64,000 bases of DNA from Demequina rhizosphaerae (GTDB lineage Bacteria > Actinomycetota > Actinomycetes > Actinomycetales > Demequinaceae), in assembly GCF_000971255.1 (NCBI RefSeq), contig NZ_BBMC01000005.1, positions 1 to 64,000 of the forward strand, in the 5' to 3' direction. The notes beneath the pieces were generated by a model. The model was given only the letters and a program-made list of their open reading frames with translations. It did not search any database and had not been told where the DNA came from. The position numbers were made by a program, and so were the translations under genes. Numbering within the stretch: the first letter of the stretch is position 1; every line of letters starts with the position of its first letter. Shown here piece after piece: positions 1 through 14,233 of this stretch.

Positions 1-322
<322 letters not shown>

Positions 323-575
323 AATGAATGGCGTACAACCACAGAACGTGGCATACAACATTACAGAGTACGTCTCCGAAGAGACTTATTTGACCTCTGA
401 CATCGAACAAAACATCATTGCTGACATTTCGTTGTCTACCAAAGGAATCCTGCACCCCCTCAAACGAAGGGATGCCGGGTTTTGGCATCGACATGTGGCA
501 CACTGTTGAGTTCTCAAGTTTCGGACGCGCACCGCCTCGACCCTTATTCAGGACCTCGCTCGGGGCAACCCTTCT
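323..575 (-). other. rrn leader region between promoter and 16S
   Basis: This AT-richer stretch lies between the proximal rrn promoter and the 16S 5' end. It contains AACTTGAGAACTCAACAGTG (501-520, minus strand), a sequence commonly seen in actinobacterial rRNA leaders and spacers, where it forms part of the precursor processing and antitermination region. No protein-coding gene is credible here. Confidence 0.7.
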
Positions 576-604
576 AACTTACTCTCATCATTTCCCCGTG
601 TCAA
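576..604 (-). promoter_or_regulatory. proximal rrn promoter
   Basis: On the minus strand a perfect TTGACA (599-604) and a TAAGTT -10 element (576-581) are separated by 17 bp. They point at the 16S gene, with a predicted transcription start near 568. The strong -35 consensus in otherwise GC-rich DNA fits an rRNA promoter. Confidence 0.75.
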
Positions 605-780
605 ATCGGCCCCTCGGGCCTGACTTTCCACCAAAGAAACGAACAAGAGCTCGTCGGTGATCCTTCGAGTGGTGCGGGGCACGAATGCCCGCCGCTTCCA
701 TCGGATCATCGTCACCGGGGCGTCTCCTGCAGGACCTTGTTCAGTCCCTGCCTGGCGCGTTCCTTGCGGCGACGTGGAAA

Positions 781-810
781 ACATTACGGGCACCGTGTGC
801 CACCGGTCAA
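781..810 (-). promoter_or_regulatory. distal rrn promoter candidate
   Basis: TTGACC (805-810) and TAATGT (781-786) on the minus strand are spaced by 18 bp, about 200 bp upstream of the proximal promoter. Tandem rRNA promoters are common in actinobacteria. The stretch 605-780 between them shows no gene. Confidence 0.55.
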
Positions 811-869
811 ATCGCGTGCATCCCGGGCGTGTCGCGAGCGTCACCCCTGGAAGACCCCCGGATGGACCG

Positions 870-902
870 GAGGCCGGCCGCCTTGGTCAGGCGACCGGCC
901 TC
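870..902 (-). terminator. hairpin at the end of tyrS
   Basis: GAGGCCGG (870-877) and CCGGCCTC (895-902) pair, with further complementary bases inside, to give a strong GC-rich stem that overlaps the tyrS stop codon. There is no long T-tract, as is usual for actinobacterial terminators. It would separate tyrS from the rrn promoters downstream. Confidence 0.5.
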
Positions 903-2164
903 ACGATTCCCACCGATTTCTTTCCGCGACGCACCACGACCCAGCCGCCGGCGAGCGCGTGGTCGGAACCGAGAGCGAGCTCCGGGTCGTCGACCCGCTC
1001 GTTGTTCACGTACGCACCGCCTTCCTGGACCGCACGCCGCGCCGCCGACTTCGAGTCGACGATGCCGGCCGCGACGAGCGCGTCCACGATCGTCGTGCCG
1101 GCGGGCACCTCCGCTCCCCCGAGCTCCTGCGCACAGCCGGCGAGCGTGGACTCGTCGAGCGAGCCGAGCTCGCCGCGTCCGAACAGCGCCTGCGACGCAT
1201 CGACCGCACCCTGGGCCGCGGCCTCGCCGTGCACCAGCGTCGTGACCTCCCACGCCAAGGTGCGCTGGGCCTCGCGACGGAAGGGCTCCTCGGCGACCTT
1301 CACCTCGAGGGCCTCGATCTCCTCGCGCGTGAGGAAGGTGAAGACCTTGATGTAGTTGACGACGTCCGCGTCCGCCTGGTTGAGCCAGAACTGGTAGAAC
1401 GCGTACGGGCTGGTCATGGCGGCGTCGAGCCAGACGGTGCCGGACTCGGTCTTGCCGAACTTGGTGCCGTCCGCCTTGGTGATGAGAGGCGTCGACAGCG
1501 CGTGGACGCTGACACCCTCGGCCTTGCGGGTGAGCTCGGTGCCCGACGTGAGGTTGCCCCACTGGTCTGAGCCGCCGGTCTGCAGCGTGCAGCCGTAGCG
1601 GCGGTACAGCTCGAGGTAGTCCATGCCCTGCATGACCTGGTAGCTGAACTCGGTGTACGAGATGCCCTCGTCCGAGTGCAGGCGACGCGCGACGGTGTCC
1701 TTCGCGATCATCGTGCCGAGGCGGAAGTACTTGCCCACGTCGCGCAGCAGCTCGATCGCGGACATGTCCTTGGTCCACTCGTAGTTGTTGACCATGCGGG
1801 CGGCGTTCTCGCCCTCGAAGGACATGAACGGCTCGATCTGGCCGCGGATGCGCTCGACCCAGGCGTGAACGACCTCGACCGGATTGAGGGTGCGCTCCCC
1901 CGCCATCTTCGGGTCGCCGATGAGTCCCGTGGCGCCGCCGACCAGCATGAGCGGCTTGTGGCCGGCCAGCTGGAAGCGGCGGACCGTGAGGATCTGGACG
2001 AGGTTGCCGATGTGCAGGCTCGGCGCGGTCGGGTCGAAGCCGCAGTAGAGGGTGATGGGTCCCTCATCGAGAGCCGCGCGCAGCTCGTCGTCGCCGGTGG
2101 TCTGCGAGATCAGCCCGCGCCAGGCGAGCTCGTCGAGAAGGTGCTCAGTCATGATGGGTGACAT
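887..2164 (-). CDS. tyrS: tyrosyl-tRNA synthetase
   Basis: Class I aminoacyl-tRNA synthetase that charges tRNA-Tyr with tyrosine in the cytoplasm. The 425-residue length is normal for bacterial TyrRS. The HIGH signature appears as LHIGN near residues 50-54, the KMSKS loop as KFGKT in the middle third, and the C-terminal part carries an S4-type RNA-binding segment. The sequence TGGSDQWGN typical of TyrRS is present. Two starts are possible, at 2164 and four codons later at 2152. Neither has a good ribosome-binding site, so translation may be leaderless. It lies just upstream of the rrn operon on the same strand. Confidence 0.97.
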   Translation of the reverse strand: MSPIMTEHLLDELAWRGLISQTTGDDELRAALDEGPITLYCGFDPTAPSLHIGNLVQILTVRRFQLAGHKPLMLVGGATGLIGDPKMAGERTLNPVEVVHAWVERIRGQIEPFMSFEGENAARMVNNYEWTKDMSAIELLRDVGKYFRLGTMIAKDTVARRLHSDEGISYTEFSYQVMQGMDYLELYRRYGCTLQTGGSDQWGNLTSGTELTRKAEGVSVHALSTPLITKADGTKFGKTESGTVWLDAAMTSPYAFYQFWLNQADADVVNYIKVFTFLTREEIEALEVKVAEEPFRREAQRTLAWEVTTLVHGEAAAQGAVDASQALFGRGELGSLDESTLAGCAQELGGAEVPAGTTIVDALVAAGIVDSKSAARRAVQEGGAYVNNERVDDPELALGSDHALAGGWVVVRRGKKSVGIVRPVA

Positions 2165-2197
2165 TGTGCCAGGACGATGCGGCGGTCGAGGCGGCCC

Positions 2198-2803
2198 TCA
2201 ACCCGGGACCGGCAGGGTGCCGTCGACGGCCGCGTCCGCGGCGGTGCGCACGCCCGACGCCTCGAGGTGCGCGCCCTCGGTCTCGTTCCACCGCAGCCAC
2301 TCGCCCCGCATCGCCTCACCGTCGCGCTCGAGGCCGCGGGCGAGCCGCGTCTCCCAGGGCGCGTCGACGTAGACGACGAGGGACGCGAGCTCACGCGCCT
2401 CCCGGGACGCGACGCCGACGCCCTCGATCACGAGGAACGGCCGCGGCGGCACCGGGACGGTGTGGGTGCGCCGCGATCGATGCCAGTCCCACATCCGGAA
2501 CGCACCGGCATCTCCTTGCGCGAGCGGCGCGAGGATCTGGTCGACGAGGACGCGGTCGAGCGTGGCGAGACCGCTCCAGCCCTCGTACATGTCGTCGCCG
2601 TGCAGCACGTCGGGCGGCGGCGCCTCGGGGTCGAACGTGCCGGCGCCGGCCGAGGGCCGCCCGCCGAGCGCGACCGCGATCCGGTTCGCGAGCGTGGACT
2701 TCCCCGCCCCCGCGGGCCCGTCCACGAGCACGAGGCGTGTCCCGCCGAGCCGTGCCGGTGCTTCCCGTGCCGCGGCGGCAAGCGCGGAGATCGACGGATT
2801 CAC
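2198..2803 (-). CDS. uridine-kinase-like P-loop NTPase
   Basis: A 201-residue P-loop protein with Walker A DGPAGAGKS near residues 28-36 and, further on, the segment LVIEGVGV typical of uridine-kinase/(d)NMP-kinase-like proteins of actinobacteria. It probably phosphorylates a nucleoside or small metabolite in the cytoplasm, but the substrate cannot be read from the sequence. It starts with GTG at 2803, which overlaps the stop of the upstream monooxygenase gene (GTGA), so the two are probably translationally coupled. Confidence 0.75.
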   Translation of the reverse strand: MNPSISALAAAAREAPARLGGTRLVLVDGPAGAGKSTLANRIAVALGGRPSAGAGTFDPEAPPPDVLHGDDMYEGWSGLATLDRVLVDQILAPLAQGDAGAFRMWDWHRSRRTHTVPVPPRPFLVIEGVGVASREARELASLVVYVDAPWETRLARGLERDGEAMRGEWLRWNETEGAHLEASGVRTAADAAVDGTLPVPG

Positions 2804-3090
2804 GCGTCCAGGCTAGCGATGGGTCTCGTGACGACCCGCATCCCCATCCCGGTCAGGTGCGGCCGGGCCCGCGCGATCGCGGCCCGCACGGATGGCAGGT
2901 CGAGCGAGGCACGATGCTCCGCCTCCGACTCCCACACCTCCGTCACCCAGACCGAGGCCGGATCCTCGGCGTCCTCCGCGACGAGGTACGCGACGTTGCC
3001 CGGCATGTCGCGCGCCCCCTCGAGCAGGGCCGCGACGACCTCCGAGCGTCCCGCCTCCGTGGTCCGCAGCTGACCGATGAGCCCGTACAT
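2800..3090 (-). CDS. antibiotic biosynthesis monooxygenase (ABM) domain protein
   Basis: A 96-residue single-domain protein with the alternating beta-strand pattern of the ABM/quinol-monooxygenase fold. It includes SVWVTEVWESEAEH in the middle and a following helix, typical of the dimeric alpha/beta-barrel family. Members oxidise small phenolic or quinol compounds or serve unknown roles. GGGGGAGG lies just before the ATG at 3090. It overlaps the kinase-like gene downstream by 4 bp. Confidence 0.75.
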   Translation of the reverse strand: MYGLIGQLRTTEAGRSEVVAALLEGARDMPGNVAYLVAEDAEDPASVWVTEVWESEAEHRASLDLPSVRAAIARARPHLTGMGMRVVTRPIASLDA

Positions 3091-3160
3091 GGCCTCCCCC
3101 TTCCAATCCCGACCACGGTATGTCGGGGGTCCGACAAGGCTCCCGGTCTACGGTGGAGTC

Positions 3161-3643
3161 ATGCACCCTTCGAGCGCGAAGATCATCGACCTGCTCGGCG
3201 CGCACGGCCTGCACTCGCAGGTGCGCACGCTCACCGACTCGACGCGGACGGCGGCGGAGGCCGCGGCCGCGCTCGGCTGCGAGGTGGGCGCGATCGCGTC
3301 GAGCCTCGTCTTCGTCGCGGACGGCGCGCCCATCCTCGTGCTGACGAGCGGCTCGCATCGCGTCGACACCGACCTCCTCGCGCGGCAGATCGGCGTGCGC
3401 GTGATCTCCCGCGCCGATGCCGCCACGGTGCGCGGCGCGACCGGGCAGCCGATCGGCGGTGTCGCACCCGTCGGGTACGCGAACCCGATCCCCACGTACA
3501 TCGACGTCGAGCTCAAGAAGCACGGCGAGCTGTGGGCGGCCGCGGGCACGCCGCACTCGGTCTTCGAGATCGCCTACGAGGACCTTCTCAGCCTCACGGG
3601 CGCGACCGAGGTCAGCGTCGAGGAGGGCGTCACAGCGGAGTGA
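3161..3643 (+). CDS. YbaK/EbsC family aminoacyl-tRNA deacylase
   Basis: A 160-residue protein of the YbaK/ProX-like editing family. Such proteins hydrolyse mischarged aminoacyl-tRNA, for example Cys-tRNA(Pro), in trans. Visible family features are the early EVGAIASSLVF-type segment with a central VLTSG strand, then GATGQPIGGVAPVG, a close match to the conserved G-x-GG-PxG motif. The start at 3161 (MHPSSAK) is preferred over an upstream in-frame ATG at 3077 because homologues begin near this point. The 3' end overlaps the convergent secreted-protein gene by 14 bp. Confidence 0.88.
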   Translation: MHPSSAKIIDLLGAHGLHSQVRTLTDSTRTAAEAAAALGCEVGAIASSLVFVADGAPILVLTSGSHRVDTDLLARQIGVRVISRADAATVRGATGQPIGGVAPVGYANPIPTYIDVELKKHGELWAAAGTPHSVFEIAYEDLLSLTGATEVSVEEGVTAE

Positions 3644-5639
3644 CGCTCAGCAGCCACTGGCTCGGCGTGATCGCTGTGCTGCGCACCGTCGACCAGGCCG
3701 TGAGCCGCCCGCGCGTGCCGCCCCACGAGGCCCGCCACCCGTAGGCGCCGCCGTCCGCGGCCTTCCGGTTCACCCCGGTGAAATACAGGATGTCCGTGCT
3801 GCCGTCGCCGTCGACGTCGCCGAGCGCGAGCTCGCGCGACCGCGGCGTGATCCCCCGGTTGGTGGCCGCCTGCCAGCGGGTCATCGTCCCGTCGCCGCGT
3901 CCGTAGGCGATGCTCCACCCGTACGGCTCGCCCGCGGCGGCCTTCGCCTTCGTCCGACCCGTGAACCACAGCACGTCGGTGCGGCCGTCGCCGTCGAAGT
4001 CGCCGAGGGTGAGCGTGGACGATGCGGGGGTCACGTCGTAGTCGCGGACCGTGACCGCGGGCGTCATGTCGCCGCGCACCCCACCGTGCGAGAGCGTCCA
4101 CCCGGCGCCCGTGAGGGCGAGCACGTCGGTGGATCCGTCGCCGTCGAAGTCGCCGAGCTCGAGCGCGGTCGCGGCGGGCGACGCGGTGCTGCCGAGCACG
4201 GTCGCCTGCCAGGTCATCGTGCGCGACTCGCGCCCGTACGAGACGACCCAGCCGTAGACCTGGCCGGCCTTGGCGTCGGCCTGCGCGCGGCCGGTGAACT
4301 GGATGACGTCCGTGCGGCCGTCGCCGTCGAAGTCGCCGGTAGCGAGCTGCTGACCCGTCGGCGTCGCGGTCGAGGCGAGCGCGGCCCTCCACCCGGTCAT
4401 CGTGCCGCGCGGCCCGCCGTACGAGATCACCCAGCCCGACGGCTGCCCGGGCTCGGCCTCGGCCTTCGCCACGCCGGTGAACCACAGCACGTCGGTCGCG
4501 CCGTCGCCGTCGAAGTCGCCCAGCGTGAACTCGAGCGTCGCCGGGGTCATCGTGGTCTTGCGGACGCGCTCCCACGGCGTGAAGGCGCCCGTCTCGGTGC
4601 CGTACGCGACGAGCCAGCCGAAGTCCTCGCCGCCGCCGGCGTCGGCGCGCGTGCGCCCCGTGAAGTCGATGACGTCGGTGAGGCCGTCCCCGTCGAAGTC
4701 CCCGTACGCGAGCTCGCCGATGGCGCCGGCCGAGTCGAGGGCCGCGGTCCAGCGGCCCATCGAGGGAGACCCGCGGGACACCCGCCAGCCGCGCGACTCG
4801 CCGTCGGCGGCCCTCGCGGCGGTGACGCCCGCGAGGTCGACGATGTCGGCGCTGTCGTCGCCGTCCACGTCGACGACCCACTCGCGGACGCCGTGGCAGT
4901 ACTGGCTCGACGCGTCGCGGTCGGGGTTGGCGCTGCCGCACTCGACCGTGCCGCCGGTCGTGGTGGTGATCGCGGACCCGACGGTTCCCGAGGTCGGCAC
5001 TGCGCCGTCGAGCGTGCCTCGCTCCGCCTTGAGCCGGAAGTAGCCGATGAACCACCCGTCGCGGGTCGAGACGTTGCCGTACGCGGCGACGCTGCCGGGC
5101 GCGATCGCCTCGTAGTCGTGCCCCGTGCCGTCCGTGATCGACACGTGGGTGACGTTCCACCACACGCCGGTCTCGGGGTCGCGGAAGTCCTTCTGGGACG
5201 CCGTCCTCCCATCCCACACCTCGCCGAAGAACACGACGTCGCCGGGCAGGGCCGCGGCGTCCCCGAGCGGGTAGAACTGCGACACCTGCGTGTTGGTGCC
5301 GCCCTCGCCGAGGTCGATGCCGGCGCGCGAGTACGCGTACCTCACGAGTCCCGAGCAGTCGAGGAAGCCGTCCTTCCACGAGATGCGCACGTCCTCGCCC
5401 ACCCCGGCGACCTTGGTGGGCCCGGCGCGCCGGGACGAGTGCCCGTAGCCGGTGGTCCTGCCGTAGCCGATCTCCCGCTCGACCACGTACGCGGCGCCGG
5501 CGACGATGGCTGCGCGCGAGCCCTGCACGACGTCCGGCTCGGCGGCCGCGGCGGGGCTGCCCACGGCCGTGAGGCCGGCGAGCGCGAGCACGACGGCGAG
5601 AAGCGTCGAGACGACAGGACGGACGGTCATGCCGGACAT
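3630..5639 (-). CDS. secreted NlpC/P60-like protein with FG-GAP repeats
   Basis: About 669 residues. A signal peptide follows the start (hydrophobic stretch ending in SPAAAA), then an NlpC/P60-like peptidase domain with the catalytic-type DCSGLV cysteine motif and a later THVSITDG histidine region. The rest is about seven FG-GAP/VCBS-like repeats of roughly 70 residues, each with a calcium-binding DFDGDG-type loop. It is probably exported and may cut peptidoglycan stems or related amide bonds. The repeat array is expected to form a propeller or extended stalk. A second in-frame ATG lies at 5630. The pairing of a cell-wall hydrolase fold with FG-GAP repeats is uncommon. Confidence 0.85.
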   Translation of the reverse strand: MSGMTVRPVVSTLLAVVLALAGLTAVGSPAAAAEPDVVQGSRAAIVAGAAYVVEREIGYGRTTGYGHSSRRAGPTKVAGVGEDVRISWKDGFLDCSGLVRYAYSRAGIDLGEGGTNTQVSQFYPLGDAAALPGDVVFFGEVWDGRTASQKDFRDPETGVWWNVTHVSITDGTGHDYEAIAPGSVAAYGNVSTRDGWFIGYFRLKAERGTLDGAVPTSGTVGSAITTTTGGTVECGSANPDRDASSQYCHGVREWVVDVDGDDSADIVDLAGVTAARAADGESRGWRVSRGSPSMGRWTAALDSAGAIGELAYGDFDGDGLTDVIDFTGRTRADAGGGEDFGWLVAYGTETGAFTPWERVRKTTMTPATLEFTLGDFDGDGATDVLWFTGVAKAEAEPGQPSGWVISYGGPRGTMTGWRAALASTATPTGQQLATGDFDGDGRTDVIQFTGRAQADAKAGQVYGWVVSYGRESRTMTWQATVLGSTASPAATALELGDFDGDGSTDVLALTGAGWTLSHGGVRGDMTPAVTVRDYDVTPASSTLTLGDFDGDGRTDVLWFTGRTKAKAAAGEPYGWSIAYGRGDGTMTRWQAATNRGITPRSRELALGDVDGDGSTDILYFTGVNRKAADGGAYGWRASWGGTRGRLTAWSTVRSTAITPSQWLLSVTPL

Positions 5640-5700
5640 ATCGGCGTGCCGGGGCGCGGCGTTGAGGCCGCGCGCCCCGGTCGCCGGACTATCAGGGACG

Positions 5701-8902
<3,202 letters not shown>

Positions 8903-8906
<4 letters not shown>

Positions 8907-9840
8907 CGCGTCACCAGCCACGTGAGGAGCGCCTTCTGCGCGTGGAGGCGGTACTCGGCCTCGAGCCACACGATCGACTGCGGGCCGTCGATGACCTCGG
9001 CGGTGATCTCCTTTCCGCGGTAGGCGGGCAGGCAGTGGAGCACCTGGACCCCCGGGTTCGCGAGCTCGAGCGTGCGGGCGTCGACCTGGAACGCACCGAA
9101 GACGCCGGCCCGCACCTGGTACTGCTCCTCGTCGCCCATCGACACCCACGTGTCGGTGGCGATGACGTCGGCGCCGGCGACCGCATCGTCGTGATCCGTG
9201 GTGACGGTGACGGAGCCGCCCTGCTCGGCCGCGATGCGCTTCGCGTCGAGGACGATGCGCTCGTCGGGCTGGTAGTCGGCAGGCGCCCCGACGCGGACGT
9301 GCATGCCGGCGAGCGCGCCGCCGAGCAGGTACGAGTGCGCCATGTTGTTGGCGCCGTCGCCCACGTACGTGAGGGTGAGCCCGGCGAGGGCGTCCACTCC
9401 CCCGCGCGCATCGGCCACGGCGGCGAGGTCGGCGAGGATCTGGCACGGGTGGAACGAGTCGGTGAGGGCGTTGACGACCGGCTTGCGCGAGTGGGCCGCC
9501 ATCTCCTCGATGAGGTGCTGGCCGAAGGTGCGCCACACGATCGCGCTCACCATCGACTCGAGCACGCGCGCGGTGTCGGCGACGGGCTCCCCGCGGCCGA
9601 GCTGCGAGGTCGCCGAGTCGATGACGAGCGGGTAGCCGCCCAGCTCCGCGATGCCCGTCGAGAACGACACGCGGGTGCGGGTCGAGGGCTTGTCGAAGAT
9701 CACCGCGACGGCCTGGGGCCCCGCAAAGGGCTGGTGAAGGTGGCGGTCCTGGCGGAACGCGAGCGCCAGCTCGAGGATCTCGCGCTGCTCGGCGGCCGTG
9801 ATGTCGTCGTCGCGGAGGAAGTGGCGGACGGCGCTGTCGG

Positions 9841-9844
<4 letters not shown>
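8903..9844 (-). CDS. argF: ornithine carbamoyltransferase
   Basis: Transfers the carbamoyl group from carbamoyl phosphate to ornithine, giving citrulline. The 313 residues carry the carbamoyl-phosphate motif STRTR (54-58), HPCQ (132-135) and the ornithine-site HCLP near 268. The ATG at 9844 overlaps the argD stop by ATGA and is preferred over an in-frame start 14 codons upstream. The gene overlaps argR at its 3' end. Confidence 0.98.
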
Positions 9845-11072
<1,228 letters not shown>

Positions 11073-11076
<4 letters not shown>

Positions 11077-11972
11077 ACCCAGACCTCCTTGTCCTGGAGC
11101 ACCATGGTGCCGAAGCCCGCGGAGGTGAAGACCTCGGCCAGGATCGAGTGGGCCTCGCGGCCGTCGATCACGTGGGCCTGCGGCACCCCTCCGCGGACGG
11201 CGCGCAGGCATGCCTCCATCTTCGGCCGCATGCCGGACTCGAGCGAGGGCAGCATCTCCTCGAGGTGGCTCGCGTTGATCTCGGAGATCAGGGAGTCCTT
11301 GTCGGGCCAGTCGCCGTAGAGCCCCTCGACGTCGGTGAGGACGATGAGCTTGCGGGCGCGCAGGGCGACGGCGACGGCGGCGGCGGCCGTGTCGGCGTTG
11401 ACGTTGAGGACCGTGGTGGGGTCGTCGACGTCGGGCGCGACGGTGCTGACGACCGGGATGCGGCCGGCCTCGATGATGTCGACGATGGCGCCGGGGTTGA
11501 CCTTGACGACGTCCCCGACGAGGCCGACGTCGACCGGCTCGCCGTCGACCACGGCGTGGCGGCGCTTGGCCTGGAGCATGCCGGCGTCCTCGCCCGACAG
11601 CCCGACGGCGTAGGGACCGTGGTCGTTGATGAGGCCCACGAGCTCGCGCGACACCTGGCCGGTGAGCACCATGCGGACCACGTCCATCGCCTCGGGGGTG
11701 GTGACGCGCAGGCCGCCGCGGAACTCGGACTCGATGCCGAGCTTCGACAGCATCCCGGAGATCTGAGGGCCGCCGCCGTGCACCACGACCGGGTGCAGGC
11801 CGAGCAGGCGCAGGTGGACGATGTCCTGCGCGAACGAGCGCTTGAGGGTGTCGTCGATCATGGCGTTGCCGCCGTACTTGATGACGACGGTGGCGCCGCG
11901 GAACGTCTCGATCCACGGCATGGCGTCGATGAGGACGCTCACCTTCTGCTGGGGCGTGAGGTCAAGGTTCAT
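11073..11972 (-). CDS. argB: acetylglutamate kinase
   Basis: Phosphorylates N-acetylglutamate, the second step of the pathway. The 299-residue amino-acid-kinase fold shows VIKYGGNAM near the N-terminus and the [11 protein letters not shown] glycine loop. An N-terminal helical extension before the kinase core, as in arginine-inhibited hexameric enzymes, suggests feedback inhibition by arginine. The start overlaps the argJ stop (ATGA). Confidence 0.97.
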
Positions 11973-13144
11973 GAGGAGTACGCGCTGTTCTCGTGGACGT
12001 AGTCGTGGGTGAGGTCGTTGGTCCAGACGGTGGCCCGGGCGCCGCCGGCGTGGAGGTCGACCTCGACGAGGACCTCGCGGCCGGAGAGGTCGACGCCCTC
12101 GCGGGGGTCGCCGACGCCGGAGGCGCGGCAGACCTGGACCCCGTTGACGGAGACGTCCAGCGCGGTCGCGTCGAAGGGTGCCACCTCCTCGGGGACGGTG
12201 CCGGCGGCGGAGATGATGCGGCCCCAGTTGGGGTCGTTGCCGAAGATCGCGGCCTTGAAGAGGTTGGACCGGGTGATGGCGCGGGCGACGGCCTCGGCCG
12301 CGTCCTCGGTGGTGGCGTTGACGACGGTGACGGCGACGTCGTGGCTCGCGCCCTCGGCGTCGGCGACGAGGCCCCGGGCCAGGGTCGCGCACACCTCGGT
12401 GAGGGCCGCCTGGAAGGCGTCGGGCTCGGGGACGATGCCGGTGGCGCCGCTCGCGAGCAGCAGCACGGTGTCGTTGGTGGACATGCAGCCGTCGGAGTCG
12501 ACGCGGTTGAAGGTGGTGCGGACGGCCTCCCTCAGGGCCTCGTCCGCGGTGGCCGCGTCGATCTGCGCGTCCGTCGTGATGACGCACAGCATCGTCGCGA
12601 GGCCCGGGGCGAGCATGCCCGCGCCCTTGGCCATGCCCCCGACGGTCCAGCCGTCGACCTCGACGGCGGCCTCCTTGGGTACCGTGTCCGTGGTCATGAT
12701 GGCGAGGGCCGCATCGGCGCCGCCGTCGGCCGCCAGGGCCGCCACCGCATCGTCCACGCCGTCGAGGAGCCGGCCCATGGGCAGGCGCACGCCGATGAGT
12801 CCGGTCGAGCACACGGCGACGTCGCCCGGGCCGATGTCGCGGCCGCTCCCCTGGAGCGACGATGCGACGTGCTCGGCGGTGCGGTGGGTGTCGAGGAAGC
12901 CGTCGGGCCCGGTGGCGGCGTTCGCGCCGCCCGAGTTGAGGACGACGGCGTCGACCCGCGCGTCAGCGAGGACCTGGCGGGTCCAGGTGACGGGGGCGGC
13001 GACGACGCGGTTCGAGGTGAGGACGCCGGCGGCGACCTTGGAGGGGCCCTCGTTGACGACGACGGCGACGTCGCGCGCGCCGGTGCTCTTGAGGCCGGCG
13101 ACGACGCCGGAGGCGAGGAATCCCTGTGCTGCGGTGACGCTCAC
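11969..13144 (-). CDS. argJ: bifunctional glutamate N-acetyltransferase/ornithine acetyltransferase
   Basis: Recycles the acetyl group from N-acetylornithine to glutamate. The 391-residue precursor self-cleaves at the conserved ATML motif, here between Ala183 and Thr184, to give alpha and beta chains, with Thr184 as nucleophile. The GTG start at 13144 overlaps the argC stop (GTGA). Presence of ArgJ means a cyclic pathway, with no dedicated argA or argE needed. Confidence 0.96.
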   Translation of the reverse strand: MSVTAAQGFLASGVVAGLKSTGARDVAVVVNEGPSKVAAGVLTSNRVVAAPVTWTRQVLADARVDAVVLNSGGANAATGPDGFLDTHRTAEHVASSLQGSGRDIGPGDVAVCSTGLIGVRLPMGRLLDGVDDAVAALAADGGADAALAIMTTDTVPKEAAVEVDGWTVGGMAKGAGMLAPGLATMLCVITTDAQIDAATADEALREAVRTTFNRVDSDGCMSTNDTVLLLASGATGIVPEPDAFQAALTEVCATLARGLVADAEGASHDVAVTVVNATTEDAAEAVARAITRSNLFKAAIFGNDPNWGRIISAAGTVPEEVAPFDATALDVSVNGVQVCRASGVGDPREGVDLSGREVLVEVDLHAGGARATVWTNDLTHDYVHENSAYSS

Positions 13145-14184
13145 GGTGCCACTCCGATCGTGGTGAGGCCGGTGGTCTCGGGCAGGCCCAGGGCGACGTT
13201 CATCGACTGGAGGGCGGCGCCCGCGGTCCCCTTGACGAGGTTGTCGATCGCGGCGACGACGACCACGCGGCCCGCCTTGCCGTCGACGGCGACCTGGATC
13301 AGGGCCGTGTTCGCGCCGAGCGTGGCGGCCGTCGTGGGCCACTGGCCCTCGGGCAGGAGGTGGACGAAGGGCTCGTCGGCGTAGGCGTCCTCCCAGGCGG
13401 CGCGGACGGCCTCGACGTTCACTCCCGTCGCGAGCGGCGCGGTCACGGTCGCGAGGATGCCGCGCGCCATCGGCACGAGGGTGGGCGTGAAGCTGAGGCG
13501 GACGTCGGCCGCCCCGGCGGAGGTGAGGTTCTGGACGATCTCGGGGATGTGGCGGTGGGAGCCGCCGACGGCGTAGGGCTGCGCGCTGCCGAGCGCCTCG
13601 GACGCCAGGTACGGCACCGCGAGCTTCTTGCCGGCGCCCGAGTAGCCGTTCGCGAGGACGGCGACCACGTCGGACGGGTCGACGACGCCGGCCGCGACGC
13701 CGGGCTGGAGGCCGAGGGTCACCGCGGTGACGTTGCAGCCGGGGACCGCGATCCGCTTCGTGCCCGGGAGCGCGTCGCGCTGGTGGCCGGTGGGCGTGAT
13801 GAGCTCGGGCATGCCGTAGGGCCAGGTGCCGGCGTGATCGCCGCCGTAGTACTCGGCCCAGGCCTGGGCGCTCTCGAGGCGGTGGTCGGCACCGCAGTCG
13901 ATGACGAGGGTCTCGGGCGGCAGCTGGGCGGCGATCTCGGCGGAGGCGCCGTGCGGCAGCGCGAGGACCACGACGTCGTGCCCGGCGAGGTTCTCGGGCG
14001 TGGTCTCGACGACCACCCGCTCGGCGAGGTGCCGCAGGTGCGGCTGGTGCGCGCCGAGCGCGTCACCCGCGCTCGAGTGCGCGGTGAGGGCGCCGAACTC
14101 CACGTCGGGATGAGCGGAGAACACGCGCAGGACCTCGCCGCCGACATAGCCGGAGGCGCCTGAGACGGCGACACGGATGCTCAT
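13141..14184 (-). CDS. argC: N-acetyl-gamma-glutamyl-phosphate reductase
   Basis: NADPH-dependent reduction of N-acetylglutamyl phosphate. The 347 residues have the Rossmann motif GASGYVGGE near the N-terminus and the active-site cysteine in VPGCNV (Cys150). It is the first gene of the operon. The ATG at 14184 directly abuts the ArgR operator and has no ribosome-binding site. A TATGGT placed 8-13 bases before the ATG suggests a leaderless transcript. Confidence 0.96.
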   Translation of the reverse strand: MSIRVAVSGASGYVGGEVLRVFSAHPDVEFGALTAHSSAGDALGAHQPHLRHLAERVVVETTPENLAGHDVVVLALPHGASAEIAAQLPPETLVIDCGADHRLESAQAWAEYYGGDHAGTWPYGMPELITPTGHQRDALPGTKRIAVPGCNVTAVTLGLQPGVAAGVVDPSDVVAVLANGYSGAGKKLAVPYLASEALGSAQPYAVGGSHRHIPEIVQNLTSAGAADVRLSFTPTLVPMARGILATVTAPLATGVNVEAVRAAWEDAYADEPFVHLLPEGQWPTTAATLGANTALIQVAVDGKAGRVVVVAAIDNLVKGTAGAALQSMNVALGLPETTGLTTIGVAP

Positions 14185-14210
14185 ATGCATAACCATACAT
14201 GCCCATGCAT
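14185..14210 (-). promoter_or_regulatory. ArgR operator (triple half-site) before argC
   Basis: Three ATGCAT-like half-sites, ATGCAT (14185-14190), ATACAT (14195-14200) and ATGCAT (14205-14210), repeat at exactly 10-bp intervals, one helical turn. This matches the half-site type of actinobacterial ARG boxes. The operator covers the likely core promoter of argC, so ArgR-arginine would block initiation directly. A site of the same design lies at 62961-62986. Confidence 0.85.
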
Positions 14211-14233
14211 GAGGCTGTGTAGCACGACGTACC

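Noticed and set aside
3780..4900. Regularly spaced near-identical DNA repeats, CRISPR-like at first sight
   Set aside because: They are the codons for DFDGDG loops of a protein repeat of about 200 bp period. The intervening DNA is coding and homologous, not spacer-like.
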